This document shows, piece after piece, positions 1 through 8,288 of a stretch of DNA of 64,000 nt (positions are counted from its first letter, which is position 1; each line of letters opens with the position of its first letter). The notes beneath the pieces were generated by a model. It was not told where the DNA came from. It did no database searches and saw only the letters and a list, made by a program, of their open reading frames with translations. The DNA comes from Edaphobacter sp. (GTDB taxonomy: Bacteria > Acidobacteriota > Terriglobia > Terriglobales > Acidobacteriaceae), in the NCBI GenBank assembly GCA_025462645.1, contig JAOAPB010000086.1, positions 1-64,000 on the forward strand, given 5' to 3'. Made by a program: the position numbers and the translations under genes.

Positions 1-1011
1 CACAAACCCCAGATGGTCATAGTGCGCCGTGTACATCACCGCCTGGTCTTTAACCGTCTTCGTTCCCGGCAGAATCCCCACCACATTCGGCGACTGGAAC
101 GGCCGCACCGTGCTCTCGATATGCGCATGGAGCCGCACCGGCAGCTCTACCGCCTTGAATCCCTTCTTGCCCGCCGCTACGATATCCTGATCCGCATCCA
201 TTCCGCTCGCCGCGAAGATCTTCTTGGCCACATCCAGCTGAATCCAGCTTGCCGCCTCCAACTGCGGGTCCTTATCGTCCCGCAGATAAGTCTTCTCGCT
301 CGTATTCGAGTTCCTCACGACGTCCCACCCATAACTCGCCAGATCGGTCCGGTGAATAATAAGCGCACCCACCGCACCCATCCGCGCCGCCTGCTCGAAC
401 TTGTACGTCCACCGTCCGTAATAGGTCAGTGCCTTGCCTCCGAAGAACGTCGGATCATCCGATGGCGGATCGCCCACGATGCACAGGATTACCTTGCCCT
501 TCACATCGACGCCCGCATAGTCATCCCATCCGAACTCCGGCGCTGTCACGCCATACCCAACGAACACAATCGGCGCATCCACATCCACGCTTGGGGTCAG
601 CGTACGGTTGCTCACCGTGTAATCTTCTCCGTACATCAAGTCAATCGAGTGCAAATCGATCGACATCCCCTCGCCCTTCTTCGGCAGCAGAGAAAGACTC
701 GTCTTCTCAGGAATCGCCTTTGTCCCCACGAAGTTCACCTGTTGCATGTAGGTTCCGTTATCTCCACCCGGCTTCAACCCATACAGAGCAAACTGCGTCG
801 CAATATACTTCGCGGCAAGTTCGCCACCCCGCAATCCCGGCCCACGCCCCTCCAGCAGATCGTCCGACAGAAACCGTACATGTGCCCGAATCCTCTCCCC
901 ATCGATGGATGCCTCAGCCGTCTTTAGCGCCGCAGGAATCGTCTGCGCCAGCAAACTGGAGCAAACGGACAACAAAACACAAACAGTCAAGGCGCGGCAA
1001 AGTTTCTTCAT
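1..1011 (-). CDS. M28-family zinc metallopeptidase with PA-like insert, 3' end outside window
   Basis: The reading frame starts at the ATG at 1011 and stays open to base 1, so about 337 N-terminal residues are present and the C-terminal part lies off the left edge. A GAGGTG ribosome site lies just upstream. The first ~21 residues form a signal peptide (MKKLCRALT... ending SSLLAQ), so the product is exported. Residues ~130-260 look like the protease-associated domain inserted in many M28 peptidases (GYGVTAPEFGWDDY, KGKVILCIVGDPP). At the edge the motif HYDHLG (residues 330-335) is the start of the zinc-binding M28 catalytic core. Family knowledge: such enzymes are aminopeptidases releasing N-terminal residues from peptides. 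The remaining metal ligands cannot be seen, so substrate class is inference. Confidence 0.88.
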   Translation of the reverse strand, partial: MKKLCRALTVCVLLSVCSSLLAQTIPAALKTAEASIDGERIRAHVRFLSDDLLEGRGPGLRGGELAAKYIATQFALYGLKPGGDNGTYMQQVNFVGTKAIPEKTSLSLLPKKGEGMSIDLHSIDLMYGEDYTVSNRTLTPSVDVDAPIVFVGYGVTAPEFGWDDYAGVDVKGKVILCIVGDPPSDDPTFFGGKALTYYGRWTYKFEQAARMGAVGALIIHRTDLASYGWDVVRNSNTSEKTYLRDDKDPQLEAASWIQLDVAKKIFAASGMDADQDIVAAGKKGFKAVELPVRLHAHIESTVRPFQSPNVVGILPGTKTVKDQAVMYTAHYDHLGFV

Positions 1012-1106
1012 GAAAGAACACCTCAAGGGAATCTTCAACGCGTCCAGTCTAATCGCAGTGGCAGCCAAAACCACCGCGCTCTCAACCGGCGCGAATAAGT
1101 GTCACA

Positions 1107-1418
1107 GTGATAGCCTCAAAAAGAATGAATCTGAGGATTGCAGCTATTCAGTCGGGCTCCGACCCGGTACGCAAATTGGCGGGCGGCTCCTTTCATCGCT
1201 CGCTCGAAACTCCGCTCATCTGCCCAAAGTGTGACGCGACCTACAACCTCATCGTCGATTGGGACCAGGCCGCCGATCGCTGGTTTCCAGAGGAGTCTCG
1301 CCCCCTCATCAAGCTCCTCGCCAAAGCAATCTTCATGGGACACAGTACCAACCACCGCGTGACTCACTTCGAAACCGCCGGCGTCGTCGTGGAGAGTGTC
1401 ATCAAACCTGATCCATAG
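1107..1418 (+). CDS. Small CxxC-containing hypothetical protein
   Basis: A short protein of about 98-103 residues, divergent from the M28 peptidase. The start is a GTG at 1107 or an ATG at 1125; the ATG gives a protein beginning MNLRIAAIQSG. It has a single CPKC knuckle followed by DATYNLIVDWDQ and a conserved-looking C-terminal part (FMGHSTNHRVTHFETAGVVV). The composition is that of a real soluble protein rather than a shadow frame: balanced residues and no long runs of Arg, Pro or Ser. I do not recognise a named family. One CxxC pair could bind zinc only as a dimer or with other ligands. Nothing in the neighbourhood suggests a function. Confidence 0.6.
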   Translation: MIASKRMNLRIAAIQSGSDPVRKLAGGSFHRSLETPLICPKCDATYNLIVDWDQAADRWFPEESRPLIKLLAKAIFMGHSTNHRVTHFETAGVVVESVIKPDP

Positions 1419-1442
1419 GATCAGCTTCCAACCGCGAATGAA

Positions 1443-2405
1443 TCAGGGTTGGAACACAAAACGCGTACCCTGATCCTTGCTCTTCCACAAAGCCTCGACG
1501 TCGCGCAGTGCAACCGTCTTGATATCGGTCACAAATGGCTTCGTCGCAGCCTCCCTGAAAAACTCGCCCACCACCTCGAAGATCTGCGCTATCGACGCGC
1601 TGCCAAATCCGCTTCCCAGCATCTCCAGCCCCGAGCTGCGCAACGTAGCCGCCGCCAGCGAGATTGTCTTACCCGCACTCTCCCCCACCTGCACAAACCG
1701 TACGCGCGGAGCCGCGTGTAGCAACCCCTTCTGCGCGATGGCAGCCAGCACACTCTCCGCAGGCGAACCCCACAGATAGTCCAGCACCACATCCACTCCG
1801 CCCTCGGCGAACTCGCGGCGAAACGCATCCACTAGCGGCTCACGCTCTTGAACGAGCGAAATAACTGCGTCCGCACCCAAATCCTTCAGGCTCTCGAGCG
1901 CCTGCGGATCTCTTCCCGCCGCAACCACCCGCCGCGCGCCCAACCGCTTGGCAATCTGCACCGCAAGCTGTCCCGCAACTCCCGTAGCCCCAACGATCAG
2001 CACACTCTCCCCGGCAACCAGTCCCGCTCGCAGCTTAAGCGCCGCCATCGATGACATCCCAGGATTCGCCAGCCCTGCGGCAGTCGCATCCGCCAGCCCC
2101 TCCGGCAGAGGCAGACACATGGCAGCCGAGGCCACCGTCCGCTCTGCAAATGTGCCAAACGGACTCCGGGCCACCCCAAAGTAAACGCGCGTGCCATCCG
2201 CCAACCGCCCCACTCCATCGACGCCAGGGACAAACGGCAACACTCCCGTGCTGCCATAGTGACTCCCGTTCGCCAGCGCCTTCACGATCGGATGCAATCC
2301 TGCAGCGCTTACCTGCACCAGCAGCTCTCCCTGTTCCGCAACAGGATCCTCAAAAGACATATAACGGGGAGGAGCATCAAAAGCGTGGACAACAGCAGCA
2401 TTCAT
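1443..2405 (-). CDS. Zinc-type/quinone oxidoreductase-like MDR dehydrogenase
   Basis: A 320-residue medium-chain dehydrogenase/reductase. The N-terminal GroES-like domain (VQVSAAGLHPIVKALANG, PFVPGVDGVG) is followed by a Rossmann fold with the nucleotide-binding loop GATGVAGQLAVQIAKRLGA near residues 140-155 and AAGRD just after, which fits NADP(H) preference. No catalytic or structural zinc cysteines are visible, so it belongs with the zinc-free quinone oxidoreductase side of the family. Family members reduce quinones or enones. The start at 2405 is preceded by GGAG. It lies just downstream of mutY on the same strand with 51 bp between, so co-transcription is possible. The exact substrate is unknown. 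Confidence 0.85.
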   Translation of the reverse strand: MNAAVVHAFDAPPRYMSFEDPVAEQGELLVQVSAAGLHPIVKALANGSHYGSTGVLPFVPGVDGVGRLADGTRVYFGVARSPFGTFAERTVASAAMCLPLPEGLADATAAGLANPGMSSMAALKLRAGLVAGESVLIVGATGVAGQLAVQIAKRLGARRVVAAGRDPQALESLKDLGADAVISLVQEREPLVDAFRREFAEGGVDVVLDYLWGSPAESVLAAIAQKGLLHAAPRVRFVQVGESAGKTISLAAATLRSSGLEMLGSGFGSASIAQIFEVVGEFFREAATKPFVTDIKTVALRDVEALWKSKDQGTRFVFQP

Positions 2406-2456
2406 AGAGGTCTCCGTACATTGCTAAAGCCTGCAATTTAGCAGATTCCTATGCCG

Positions 2457-3563
2457 CTACACACTCTCCGGCAGTTGCAACGGCCGTACCTCCATCACGT
2501 CTAGCCGCTGCAGTACCTTCCTCGCCAGCCCTGTCAGGGGCAGCGATGCCAGCTGGCTCGTCCGCACCCACTCCAGATCGTTCTTGGCTGCCGGTACTGC
2601 CCGCCGCAGGCCTCGGTCTTGCGGTCCCTTCGCGGCAAACACCTGCACATAATAGTTCGTATTTGTGATCGCGTGACGTACCCGCAGCAAAGGCTCCCGC
2701 CCCTCCACCGCATCCTGCGGCAGCGGTGGCAACTCAACCATTCCCGGCATCAGACTCGTGTCCTTGGCCCGTCGCTCCAGTAGCACCTCCGTCACCGTGC
2801 CCCGCTTTCGCAAACTTAACAAATATGCGGCAGGCAAACTCCGCTGTACCCCCCGCGCGGAGGTCACATGTTCACCCCGCGTCTTGCACATCGAGTAGAC
2901 CGGACAATGCAGACACAACGGTGCACGTGGCAGGCAGATCGTTGCACCCAACTCCATCATGGCCTGATTGTGGTCCCCCGCCGCATTGACCTGCACGTTG
3001 ATTCGTCGCCTCGGCACTAACGCACCTGCCTGCGCCTGCACAAAGGCTCGCCCCGCGGCCGTCCCCGACTCTGCCCGCCCGGTCAAGCGCAACAGCACCC
3101 GCTCCACATTCCCGTCGACCACGGCGATGCTCTCGCCAAACGCGATACTCGCAATCGCTGCACACGTATACTCACCGATCCCAGGCAACGTCCGCAGCTC
3201 CCCAGATGTCTTCGGCAGAACCCCATCCCACTCCCTTGTGATGAACTGTGCCGCCCTATGCAGCATCCGTGCCCGCCGGTAGTATCCTAAGCCCGACCAG
3301 GCCGCCAGCACGTCGGACTCGGTCGCCAGTGCCAGCGCCAGAATCGTAGGAAACCGCACCAGAAAACTCTCATAGTGCTCGATGACCGCCGCCACGCGCG
3401 TCTGCTGCAGCATCACCTCTGACAGCCATGTTCGGTAGGGATCGCTGACGCCCCGCCAAGGCAGCTCCCGCGCATGATTTCTATACCAACTCATCAAGCT
3501 TCGCCGAAACTGAAAGATCTCTTCTTTAGTCAGGACGACGAGTTCATGTTCCATCGCTATCAT
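2457..3563 (-). CDS. mutY: A/G-specific adenine DNA glycosylase MutY
   Basis: This base-excision repair enzyme removes adenine mispaired with 8-oxoguanine. After an N-terminal PWRG...YRTWLSEVMLQQTR block, the helix-hairpin-helix GPD core is clear (LPGIGEYTCAAIASIAFG, then VVDGNVERVLLRL with the catalytic Asp). The [4Fe-4S] loop shows C-x6-C-x2-C-x5-C (CLPRAPLCLHCPVYSMC). The C-terminal NUDIX-like domain that reads 8-oxoG is present (ERRAKDTSLMPGMVELPPL). The ATG at 3563 (MIAMEHEL) is preferred, with ATG 3554 as an alternative; neither has a strong ribosome site. Odd: the upstream sequence from 3565 on is the terminal repeat of a mobile-like element, so the native leader appears to have been displaced. 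Confidence 0.95.
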   Translation of the reverse strand: MIAMEHELVVLTKEEIFQFRRSLMSWYRNHARELPWRGVSDPYRTWLSEVMLQQTRVAAVIEHYESFLVRFPTILALALATESDVLAAWSGLGYYRRARMLHRAAQFITREWDGVLPKTSGELRTLPGIGEYTCAAIASIAFGESIAVVDGNVERVLLRLTGRAESGTAAGRAFVQAQAGALVPRRRINVQVNAAGDHNQAMMELGATICLPRAPLCLHCPVYSMCKTRGEHVTSARGVQRSLPAAYLLSLRKRGTVTEVLLERRAKDTSLMPGMVELPPLPQDAVEGREPLLRVRHAITNTNYYVQVFAAKGPQDRGLRRAVPAAKNDLEWVRTSQLASLPLTGLARKVLQRLDVMEVRPLQLPESV

Positions 3564-3564
3564 T

Positions 3565-4026
3565 CTAGAGGCTGTAATGAACTTGCGAACTGGCCTGCGC
3601 CTCAAACCATTGTGCCTTTTGCTGTTGACGCCAGTTGTTGTCCTCTGCCCCTGAGCCCCGCTCCCTGTTTTTTTCCTGTCAAGCCCCTGGAGCCGAAACT
3701 AAGACGCATCTCCGTACGCAAATCAAACAAAAACAAGACCTTAGCCTCCGAAAATAGTCTTCCGCAAAGTGGCATAGTAGTTTTACTCAATCGGCTATAG
3801 TTAATACAGAGTCAGAAAAAGCCCCGGGCCAACCACCGGGGCTTCTCTCTTTAAACCAATAAACCTTTTAGAAAGACGAATTTAGCCGTAACCTATTTAG
3901 AATGACGAATTTGCAGCGATAGATTCGCTTAAGTAGCTGAATTCAGATGACTTGCATCCAAAGTACCCCCCCGGGGGGAGGGGGGTCCTAAGGGAAAGTG
4001 AATCGTAGTGCATAACAGGCTCCTAG
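3565..4026 (-). mobile_element. MITE-like element with terminal inverted repeats, copy 1
   Basis: A 462 bp intergenic block that is the reverse complement of 8289-8743 along its whole length, with small substitutions and indels. In element orientation (minus strand) it begins CTAGGAGCCTGTTATGCACT and its other end, read inward, begins CTAGAGGCTGTAATGAACT, so the ends form imperfect terminal inverted repeats, each beginning with CTAG. Inside are an intrinsic-terminator-like hairpin (3819-3844), two ~31 bp direct repeats containing ACGAATTT (about 3855-3920), the palindrome CTGAATTCAG, and a C7G6 palindrome (3964-3978). No transposase is encoded. A CTAG end and short repeats recall IS5-type non-autonomous derivatives, but that family link is inference. 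Confidence 0.75.
3819..3844. terminator. Hairpin of element copy 1, terminator-like towards mutY
   Basis: Stem AAGCCCCGG / CCGGGGCTT with an 8 bp loop. On the minus strand the stem is followed by TTTTTCTGAC, a typical intrinsic terminator; on the plus strand it is followed by TCTCTCTTT, a weaker one. Any transcript from frr or upstream moving towards mutY would meet it. Confidence 0.7.
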
Positions 4027-4115
4027 AGCAGCCCAATCACCCTTAGCTCCAGGGTACGACGTCCCATCTTCGATCTCCTCTGCACCCGTCAACTGCCGGA
4101 GAATTCGCCGAAAAA

Positions 4116-4143
4116 GAGGGTCGAGCAACAATGCTCGACCCTC
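4116..4143 (-). terminator. Intrinsic terminator of frr
   Basis: Perfect 12 bp stem GAGGGTCGAGCA / TGCTCGACCCTC with a 4-base loop. On the minus strand it is followed by TTTTTC. It lies about 30 bp beyond the frr stop codon. Confidence 0.85.
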
Positions 4144-4175
4144 TCTATCTCTGCCCTTTGCGTCCACGCAGACCT

Positions 4176-4760
4176 TCAGATCGTCATGACTTCCTTCTCT
4201 TTGGCCTTGAACAGATCTTCAACCCGTTTTATCTCGGCATCCGTCAACTGCTGAACCTCTTCGCTCGCTCGCTTCTCGTCATCGGCCGAGATCAACTTGT
4301 CCTTTGCAGCCTTCTTGATCTGATCGTTGCCATCTCGCCGGATATTCCGGATCGCCGTCTTGTGATCCTCCAGCGTCTTGTTCAGCTGCTTGACCACATC
4401 CTTCCGCCGCTCCTCCGTCATTGGAGGCACCGGTACCCGAATCACCTTCCCATCCGTCATTGGATTCAGTCCCGTACCCGACGTTCGGATCGCCTTCTCA
4501 ATCGCCGACACCATGCTCACGTCGTAAGGCTGCACCAGGATCAGCGTAGGCTCCGGTGTGCTCACCTGCCCCATCTGCGCCACCGGCGTATCCGTCCCGT
4601 AATAGTCCACCTTCACCTGGTCGAGCATATGCACATTCGCCCGTCCTGTCCGCGCCGACAGCAGATGCGCCCTGAAGTCCTCCACCGACTTCTCCATTCG
4701 AGACTTCAACTCCTGGTGGGTACCCTTCAATGCCTCAATATTCGCCATCGCTGATGCCAT
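4176..4760 (-). CDS. frr: Ribosome recycling factor
   Basis: RRF splits post-termination ribosomes with EF-G and IF3. The ~195-residue protein covers the whole family: the N-terminal helix (MEKSVEDFRAHLLSARTGRANVHMLDQVKVDYYG), the domain II block (PMTDGKVIRVPVPPMTEERRKDVVKQ) and the C-terminal helix (IRRDGNDQIKKAAKDKLISADDEKR). The ATG at 4760 is favoured because GAGGACACAGG precedes it at a suitable distance; GTG 4775 and ATG 4748 are alternatives. It is usually next to pyrH; here the upstream neighbour is a small basic protein instead, and its segment lies between the two inverted MITE-like copies. It has its own terminator downstream. Confidence 0.96.
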   Translation of the reverse strand: MASAMANIEALKGTHQELKSRMEKSVEDFRAHLLSARTGRANVHMLDQVKVDYYGTDTPVAQMGQVSTPEPTLILVQPYDVSMVSAIEKAIRTSGTGLNPMTDGKVIRVPVPPMTEERRKDVVKQLNKTLEDHKTAIRNIRRDGNDQIKKAAKDKLISADDEKRASEEVQQLTDAEIKRVEDLFKAKEKEVMTI

Positions 4761-4956
4761 AACCTGTGTCCTCACTGCGCCGATGCGCCTAGCCGATTTT
4801 ACTGGAAGTCACCGCCAAACCGTTGTTTTTTGGTTCTCAACTCCTAGGACTCTGCTCCCGCGATACTCTTCTCCTCAAACCAGCCGAAAGAAATCATCGC
4901 TTCGACTAAAGCTGTTCGCCTCTGCCAGCCTATTGGATCTCAACTCCAAAGCCATC

Positions 4957-5235
4957 TCAATCCAACGAACCATCCACTGAATCCGCCCCAGACCCAAGCC
5001 CTCGCATAGGCTTCTTCTTCTTCTTTACCGGATACTTCTTCTTCTCCACCGGAGGAGCCAGTACTGCATTAACCTTCTCTTCCATCCCGCCCCAGTACTT
5101 CAAATCCGCAGGACGCGCAGAAGGAACCGTCTGCCGCATCCGGCAGTACCACAGCGCCCACTCCAGCTCTTTGGCGCTCTTGTTCTTTATCGCGTTTTCC
5201 ACCCGTGTCACTTCAGAAAAAGGAGGCATCGTCAT
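4957..5235 (-). CDS. Small basic hypothetical protein with Lys-rich tail
   Basis: A 92-residue protein that I cannot assign to a family. The first ~60 residues look like a compact helical domain (FSEVTRVENAIKNKSAKELE, then WALWYCRMRQTVPSARPADL). The C-terminal third has a basic run (EKKKYPVKKKKKPMRG) and then an acidic end (GADSVDGSLD). The basic tail could contact nucleic acid, which is only inference. It is on the same strand as the membrane glycosyltransferase-like gene upstream (89 bp away) and frr downstream. Start ATG 5235, with ATG 5229 as an alternative. Confidence 0.6.
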   Translation of the reverse strand: MTMPPFSEVTRVENAIKNKSAKELEWALWYCRMRQTVPSARPADLKYWGGMEEKVNAVLAPPVEKKKYPVKKKKKPMRGLGSGADSVDGSLD

Positions 5236-5324
5236 TCACTCAGAACAAGTCTCGCATGCTCCTCTTTGGCGCACGTTGAACCTGAGCGGGAACGTACTCG
5301 CCCAAGCCGTTCTACGCGACGAAT

Positions 5325-7133
5325 CTATGGTTCCAAAGGGTTCCGCTGCACATAGACCATCCGCTCGTAGGGTGGAAGCCAGGTTCTGTACGGAACCGGC
5401 GGAAAGGTGGAGGGTGCAAGGCACTCCACTGGCATGGTGGACAAGGCGAAGCGCGGATGCAGGGCTGACAGCAGAGGTCCGAACACGTATTCGCACTCTT
5501 GAAAGAGAGGATGCTGCATCGCATGATAAGAGCCCGGAGGATTGATAAGCCGGTCGTCGTTCAAGTATCCCTGGGCTTCGACCTGGTTCCAACTGTCGTA
5601 CTGCCAACCCGCGCTGATCGATCTCCCGGAGATATGGGCCGCCTTTATCTCGTCTACAGCTCTCAGAATGGCTCGATACCCTGTGAACACATCGTGAGTA
5701 CCCGCGACACTGAAGAAGGTGAACAGAAAGAGGGTCGCATAACAGGACAGCGGCAGGTTCTCTCCAACCTGGTCCTGATAAAGACGCAACAGCAGGATGA
5801 CAGACATGATGACCAGCGGAACGAAATAGCGATCGTAGATGTCAGAAACCGAAGAGGGAAATGCCGCTCGGGGCAGGAGCAATGCAAGATAAGCCACGCA
5901 AAAGGGCACAAGCATCACAAGCGCCTCACGCATTCCGAGCTCTCCGTCTGCCCGCCTGTACGACAGGACTGATTCATCCCTTCTCCTGAAGAGGGAGATC
6001 ACCCATCCGGTCGCCGAGGCTGCGAGTACGACAGCTACGATTAATCGAAGCCCCTTTCCAAGTATCTCCGGCTCCTCCCCCATTATCGGCATTGAGCCCA
6101 TAATCCCCGATTTCGATACGATATTGGGGACCCACGGAGGCAGATGGCTCTTCAGTTTCTGTATCCGATCGAACCAGATCAGGGCAGGCGTCGTGCAGGC
6201 TGCCACAAACAGTAGTTTTGCCTGAGTCGAACGTCGAAGATCGGATAAGCAGGAAAGCCACGCTATAAAAATCGGAAGCGAGAAGAGCGCGACATCGAGA
6301 GGGACATAGAAGATTGCCTTCGCTACATTTCTCACCGCTCGCCAATTAACCGGACCTCGGATAAGGTGCTCCGGCAGGCTGTACGGCTGGTGCTGAAACC
6401 AGCGCATGAATAGAAAAATGCCTATCGCGCTGAGCATCCACACCAGCGCACCGATCATCGGAAAGCGGGGCCGCCTTCTAAGCAGCCAGAATGCCGAGGG
6501 GACCATCACCAGCGTCCCAAGCCAGGCGATCTGCCGCACAGTGCCATCCAGTACATTCAGCCCAGCCGAGCCGCAGAGCCAGAGGAGTGCCTCACGATCA
6601 CTCTCCGCCGTGAGAGCCCGCTGGCAGCCATACAGGCAGAGAAGGATACATAGGATGCTCGGGATGTCGGTCAGAAAACTGACCGTAAGTGGAAGAATGA
6701 GAGGCGAAAGCACAACCGTCAAAGTCCCCAGCATAGCGTTCGCGGAGTTGACCCCGAAGCGTAGCAGGATACGGTGAAGCAGGAACGCCGAGGCAACCCC
6801 GGTAAGGACCGTTGAGATCCTCAAAACCATAAAGGAGAAGCCGAATAGCTTGATGAACAGAGCGCCCCAGATCACCTGCCAACCAAGCATAGCCGTCGCC
6901 CAGCCGTTGTAAGCGAAGTGGCCGGTGTTCGCAAAGACCTGGGCAGTTTTAGCGTAGGACCAGTCGTCGTTCGTTGCCAGTTCGACAACAGGGTGGATCA
7001 CGATAACGCACAGCACGAGAATCAGTCCGCAGGAGATGGATGAAACTAGATTCTTCCGGCGGGTTCCCGAGACGTCATGCCCCTCAAGAGATTGCTTAGG
7101 CACTTCGATAGTCTGATTGCCAGGCGAGTTCAT
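5325..7133 (-). CDS. GT39-like polytopic membrane protein (putative glycosyltransferase)
   Basis: A protein of about 602 residues with roughly 10-12 hydrophobic segments. The first membrane segment (LILVLCVIVIHPVVEL) is followed by an extracytoplasmic loop with NDDWSYAKTAQVFANTGHF. This matches the position and acidic pair of the first loop in the PMT/ArnT (GT39/GT83) glycosyltransferases that take sugars from polyprenyl-phosphate donors. The soluble C-terminal region contains a Tyr-rich stretch (SISAGWQYDSWNQVEAQGYL). The ATG at 7133 has GGAG upstream and skips 28 unlikely residues in the longer frame. It sits between lipA and the small basic protein, all on the minus strand. Acceptor and sugar are unknown. 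Confidence 0.75.
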   Translation of the reverse strand: MNSPGNQTIEVPKQSLEGHDVSGTRRKNLVSSISCGLILVLCVIVIHPVVELATNDDWSYAKTAQVFANTGHFAYNGWATAMLGWQVIWGALFIKLFGFSFMVLRISTVLTGVASAFLLHRILLRFGVNSANAMLGTLTVVLSPLILPLTVSFLTDIPSILCILLCLYGCQRALTAESDREALLWLCGSAGLNVLDGTVRQIAWLGTLVMVPSAFWLLRRRPRFPMIGALVWMLSAIGIFLFMRWFQHQPYSLPEHLIRGPVNWRAVRNVAKAIFYVPLDVALFSLPIFIAWLSCLSDLRRSTQAKLLFVAACTTPALIWFDRIQKLKSHLPPWVPNIVSKSGIMGSMPIMGEEPEILGKGLRLIVAVVLAASATGWVISLFRRRDESVLSYRRADGELGMREALVMLVPFCVAYLALLLPRAAFPSSVSDIYDRYFVPLVIMSVILLLRLYQDQVGENLPLSCYATLFLFTFFSVAGTHDVFTGYRAILRAVDEIKAAHISGRSISAGWQYDSWNQVEAQGYLNDDRLINPPGSYHAMQHPLFQECEYVFGPLLSALHPRFALSTMPVECLAPSTFPPVPYRTWLPPYERMVYVQRNPLEP

Positions 7134-7252
7134 GGTTTGCTCCAGCGATGGCTTTAGCCATGCTCGTCCGATCCAAATGCTCTCAGCGACGTCCGATACT
7201 CCCGACCATAGTAGCAAGTCTGTCTTCGAAGCGAGACACCCAAAACCGCTTT

Positions 7253-8206
7253 TTACGCCAACCCGGTCGACTCGGCCTGCTCCTGCGCGTGGTAGCTGCT
7301 CCGCACCAGCGGCCCACTCTCCACATGCTTGAAGCCCATCCCCAACGCCTCATGCTTCAGGAAGGCGAACTCCTCCGGCGTATAGTACCGCGTCATCGGC
7401 AGATGATCCCGGCTTGGCCGCAGATACTGCCCGATCGTCAGAATATCCACCTTGCGGTCCGCCAGGTCGCGAAACACCGCCAGCAGCTCGTGCATCTCCT
7501 CGCCCATCCCGACGATGATGCCCGTCTTGGTCACGATCGACTCGTCTGTCTCCGCCGCAATCGCCTTGGCCTTTTGCAGGAACCCAAGCGACCGCTCATA
7601 CCGCCCGCCGCTCTTCGCCACGCGATAAAGCCGCGGAACCGTCTCGATGTTGTGATTCAGAATCTCCGGCCTCGCCGCCACCACCAGCCGCAGCGACTCC
7701 TCATTCCCCTGGAAATCAGGCGTCAGCACCTCAACCCGGCACCCAGGGGCCTGCAACCGAATCTCTTCGATCACCTTTACGAACGCCTGCGCCGCGCCCA
7801 TATTGTCGTCATCGCGATTCACGCTGGTAATCACGGCATGGGCCAGGCCCAGCTGCGCGACAGCATAAGCCACCCGTCGCGGCTCGTCGAAATCGATCGG
7901 CTCGGGCTTACCCTTCGGCACCGCACAGAACCCGCACCGTCGCGTGCAGAGGTTCCCCAGCATCATGAAGGTCGCGGCCTTCTGGTTCCAGCACTCCCCG
8001 ATGTTCGGGCACTGCGCGCTCTCGCACACCGTATGCAGCTTCAGCTCCCGAGCCATCTTCTTCAGGCTGTGGAAGGTCTCCCCCATCGGAGCCTTCGCCT
8101 TCAGCCAAACCGGCTTCGGCGCCGGCTTCCTGGGCGTCAGATCAATCTGGATAAGCTCGGTGTTCAGCTGGGCAACCGGCGGAGTCATCCCCTCCATTGT
8201 ATCCAT
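7253..8206 (-). CDS. lipA: Lipoyl synthase (radical SAM)
   Basis: LipA inserts two sulfurs into octanoyl groups on lipoyl domains. All hallmarks are present: the auxiliary cluster motif CESAQCPNIGEC, the radical-SAM motif CTRRCGFC, the conserved block NHNIETVPRLYRVAKSGGRYERSL, and the C-terminal RSSYHA serine region that ligates the auxiliary cluster. At 317 residues it is the usual length. Start ATG 8206 with GGCGAG close upstream; ATG 8197 and 8188 are possible. lipB is not in the window. The upstream region is short because the second MITE-like copy ends at 8289, 83 bp before the start codon. Confidence 0.97.
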   Translation of the reverse strand: MDTMEGMTPPVAQLNTELIQIDLTPRKPAPKPVWLKAKAPMGETFHSLKKMARELKLHTVCESAQCPNIGECWNQKAATFMMLGNLCTRRCGFCAVPKGKPEPIDFDEPRRVAYAVAQLGLAHAVITSVNRDDDNMGAAQAFVKVIEEIRLQAPGCRVEVLTPDFQGNEESLRLVVAARPEILNHNIETVPRLYRVAKSGGRYERSLGFLQKAKAIAAETDESIVTKTGIIVGMGEEMHELLAVFRDLADRKVDILTIGQYLRPSRDHLPMTRYYTPEEFAFLKHEALGMGFKHVESGPLVRSSYHAQEQAESTGLA

Positions 8207-8288
8207 CTCGCCGCAACTGCCAAAAACTCAGCATGTTCCGTTGTCCGATATCCGATATCCGCCGGGTGCTGAAATACCTGGTGCTGGG

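Noticed and set aside
3602..3790. A short frame shared by both element copies (MPLCGRLFSE...FDLRTEMR)
   Set aside because: Differences between the copies fall mostly on positions that change the amino acid and the ends differ, so there is no sign of coding selection; no ribosome site.
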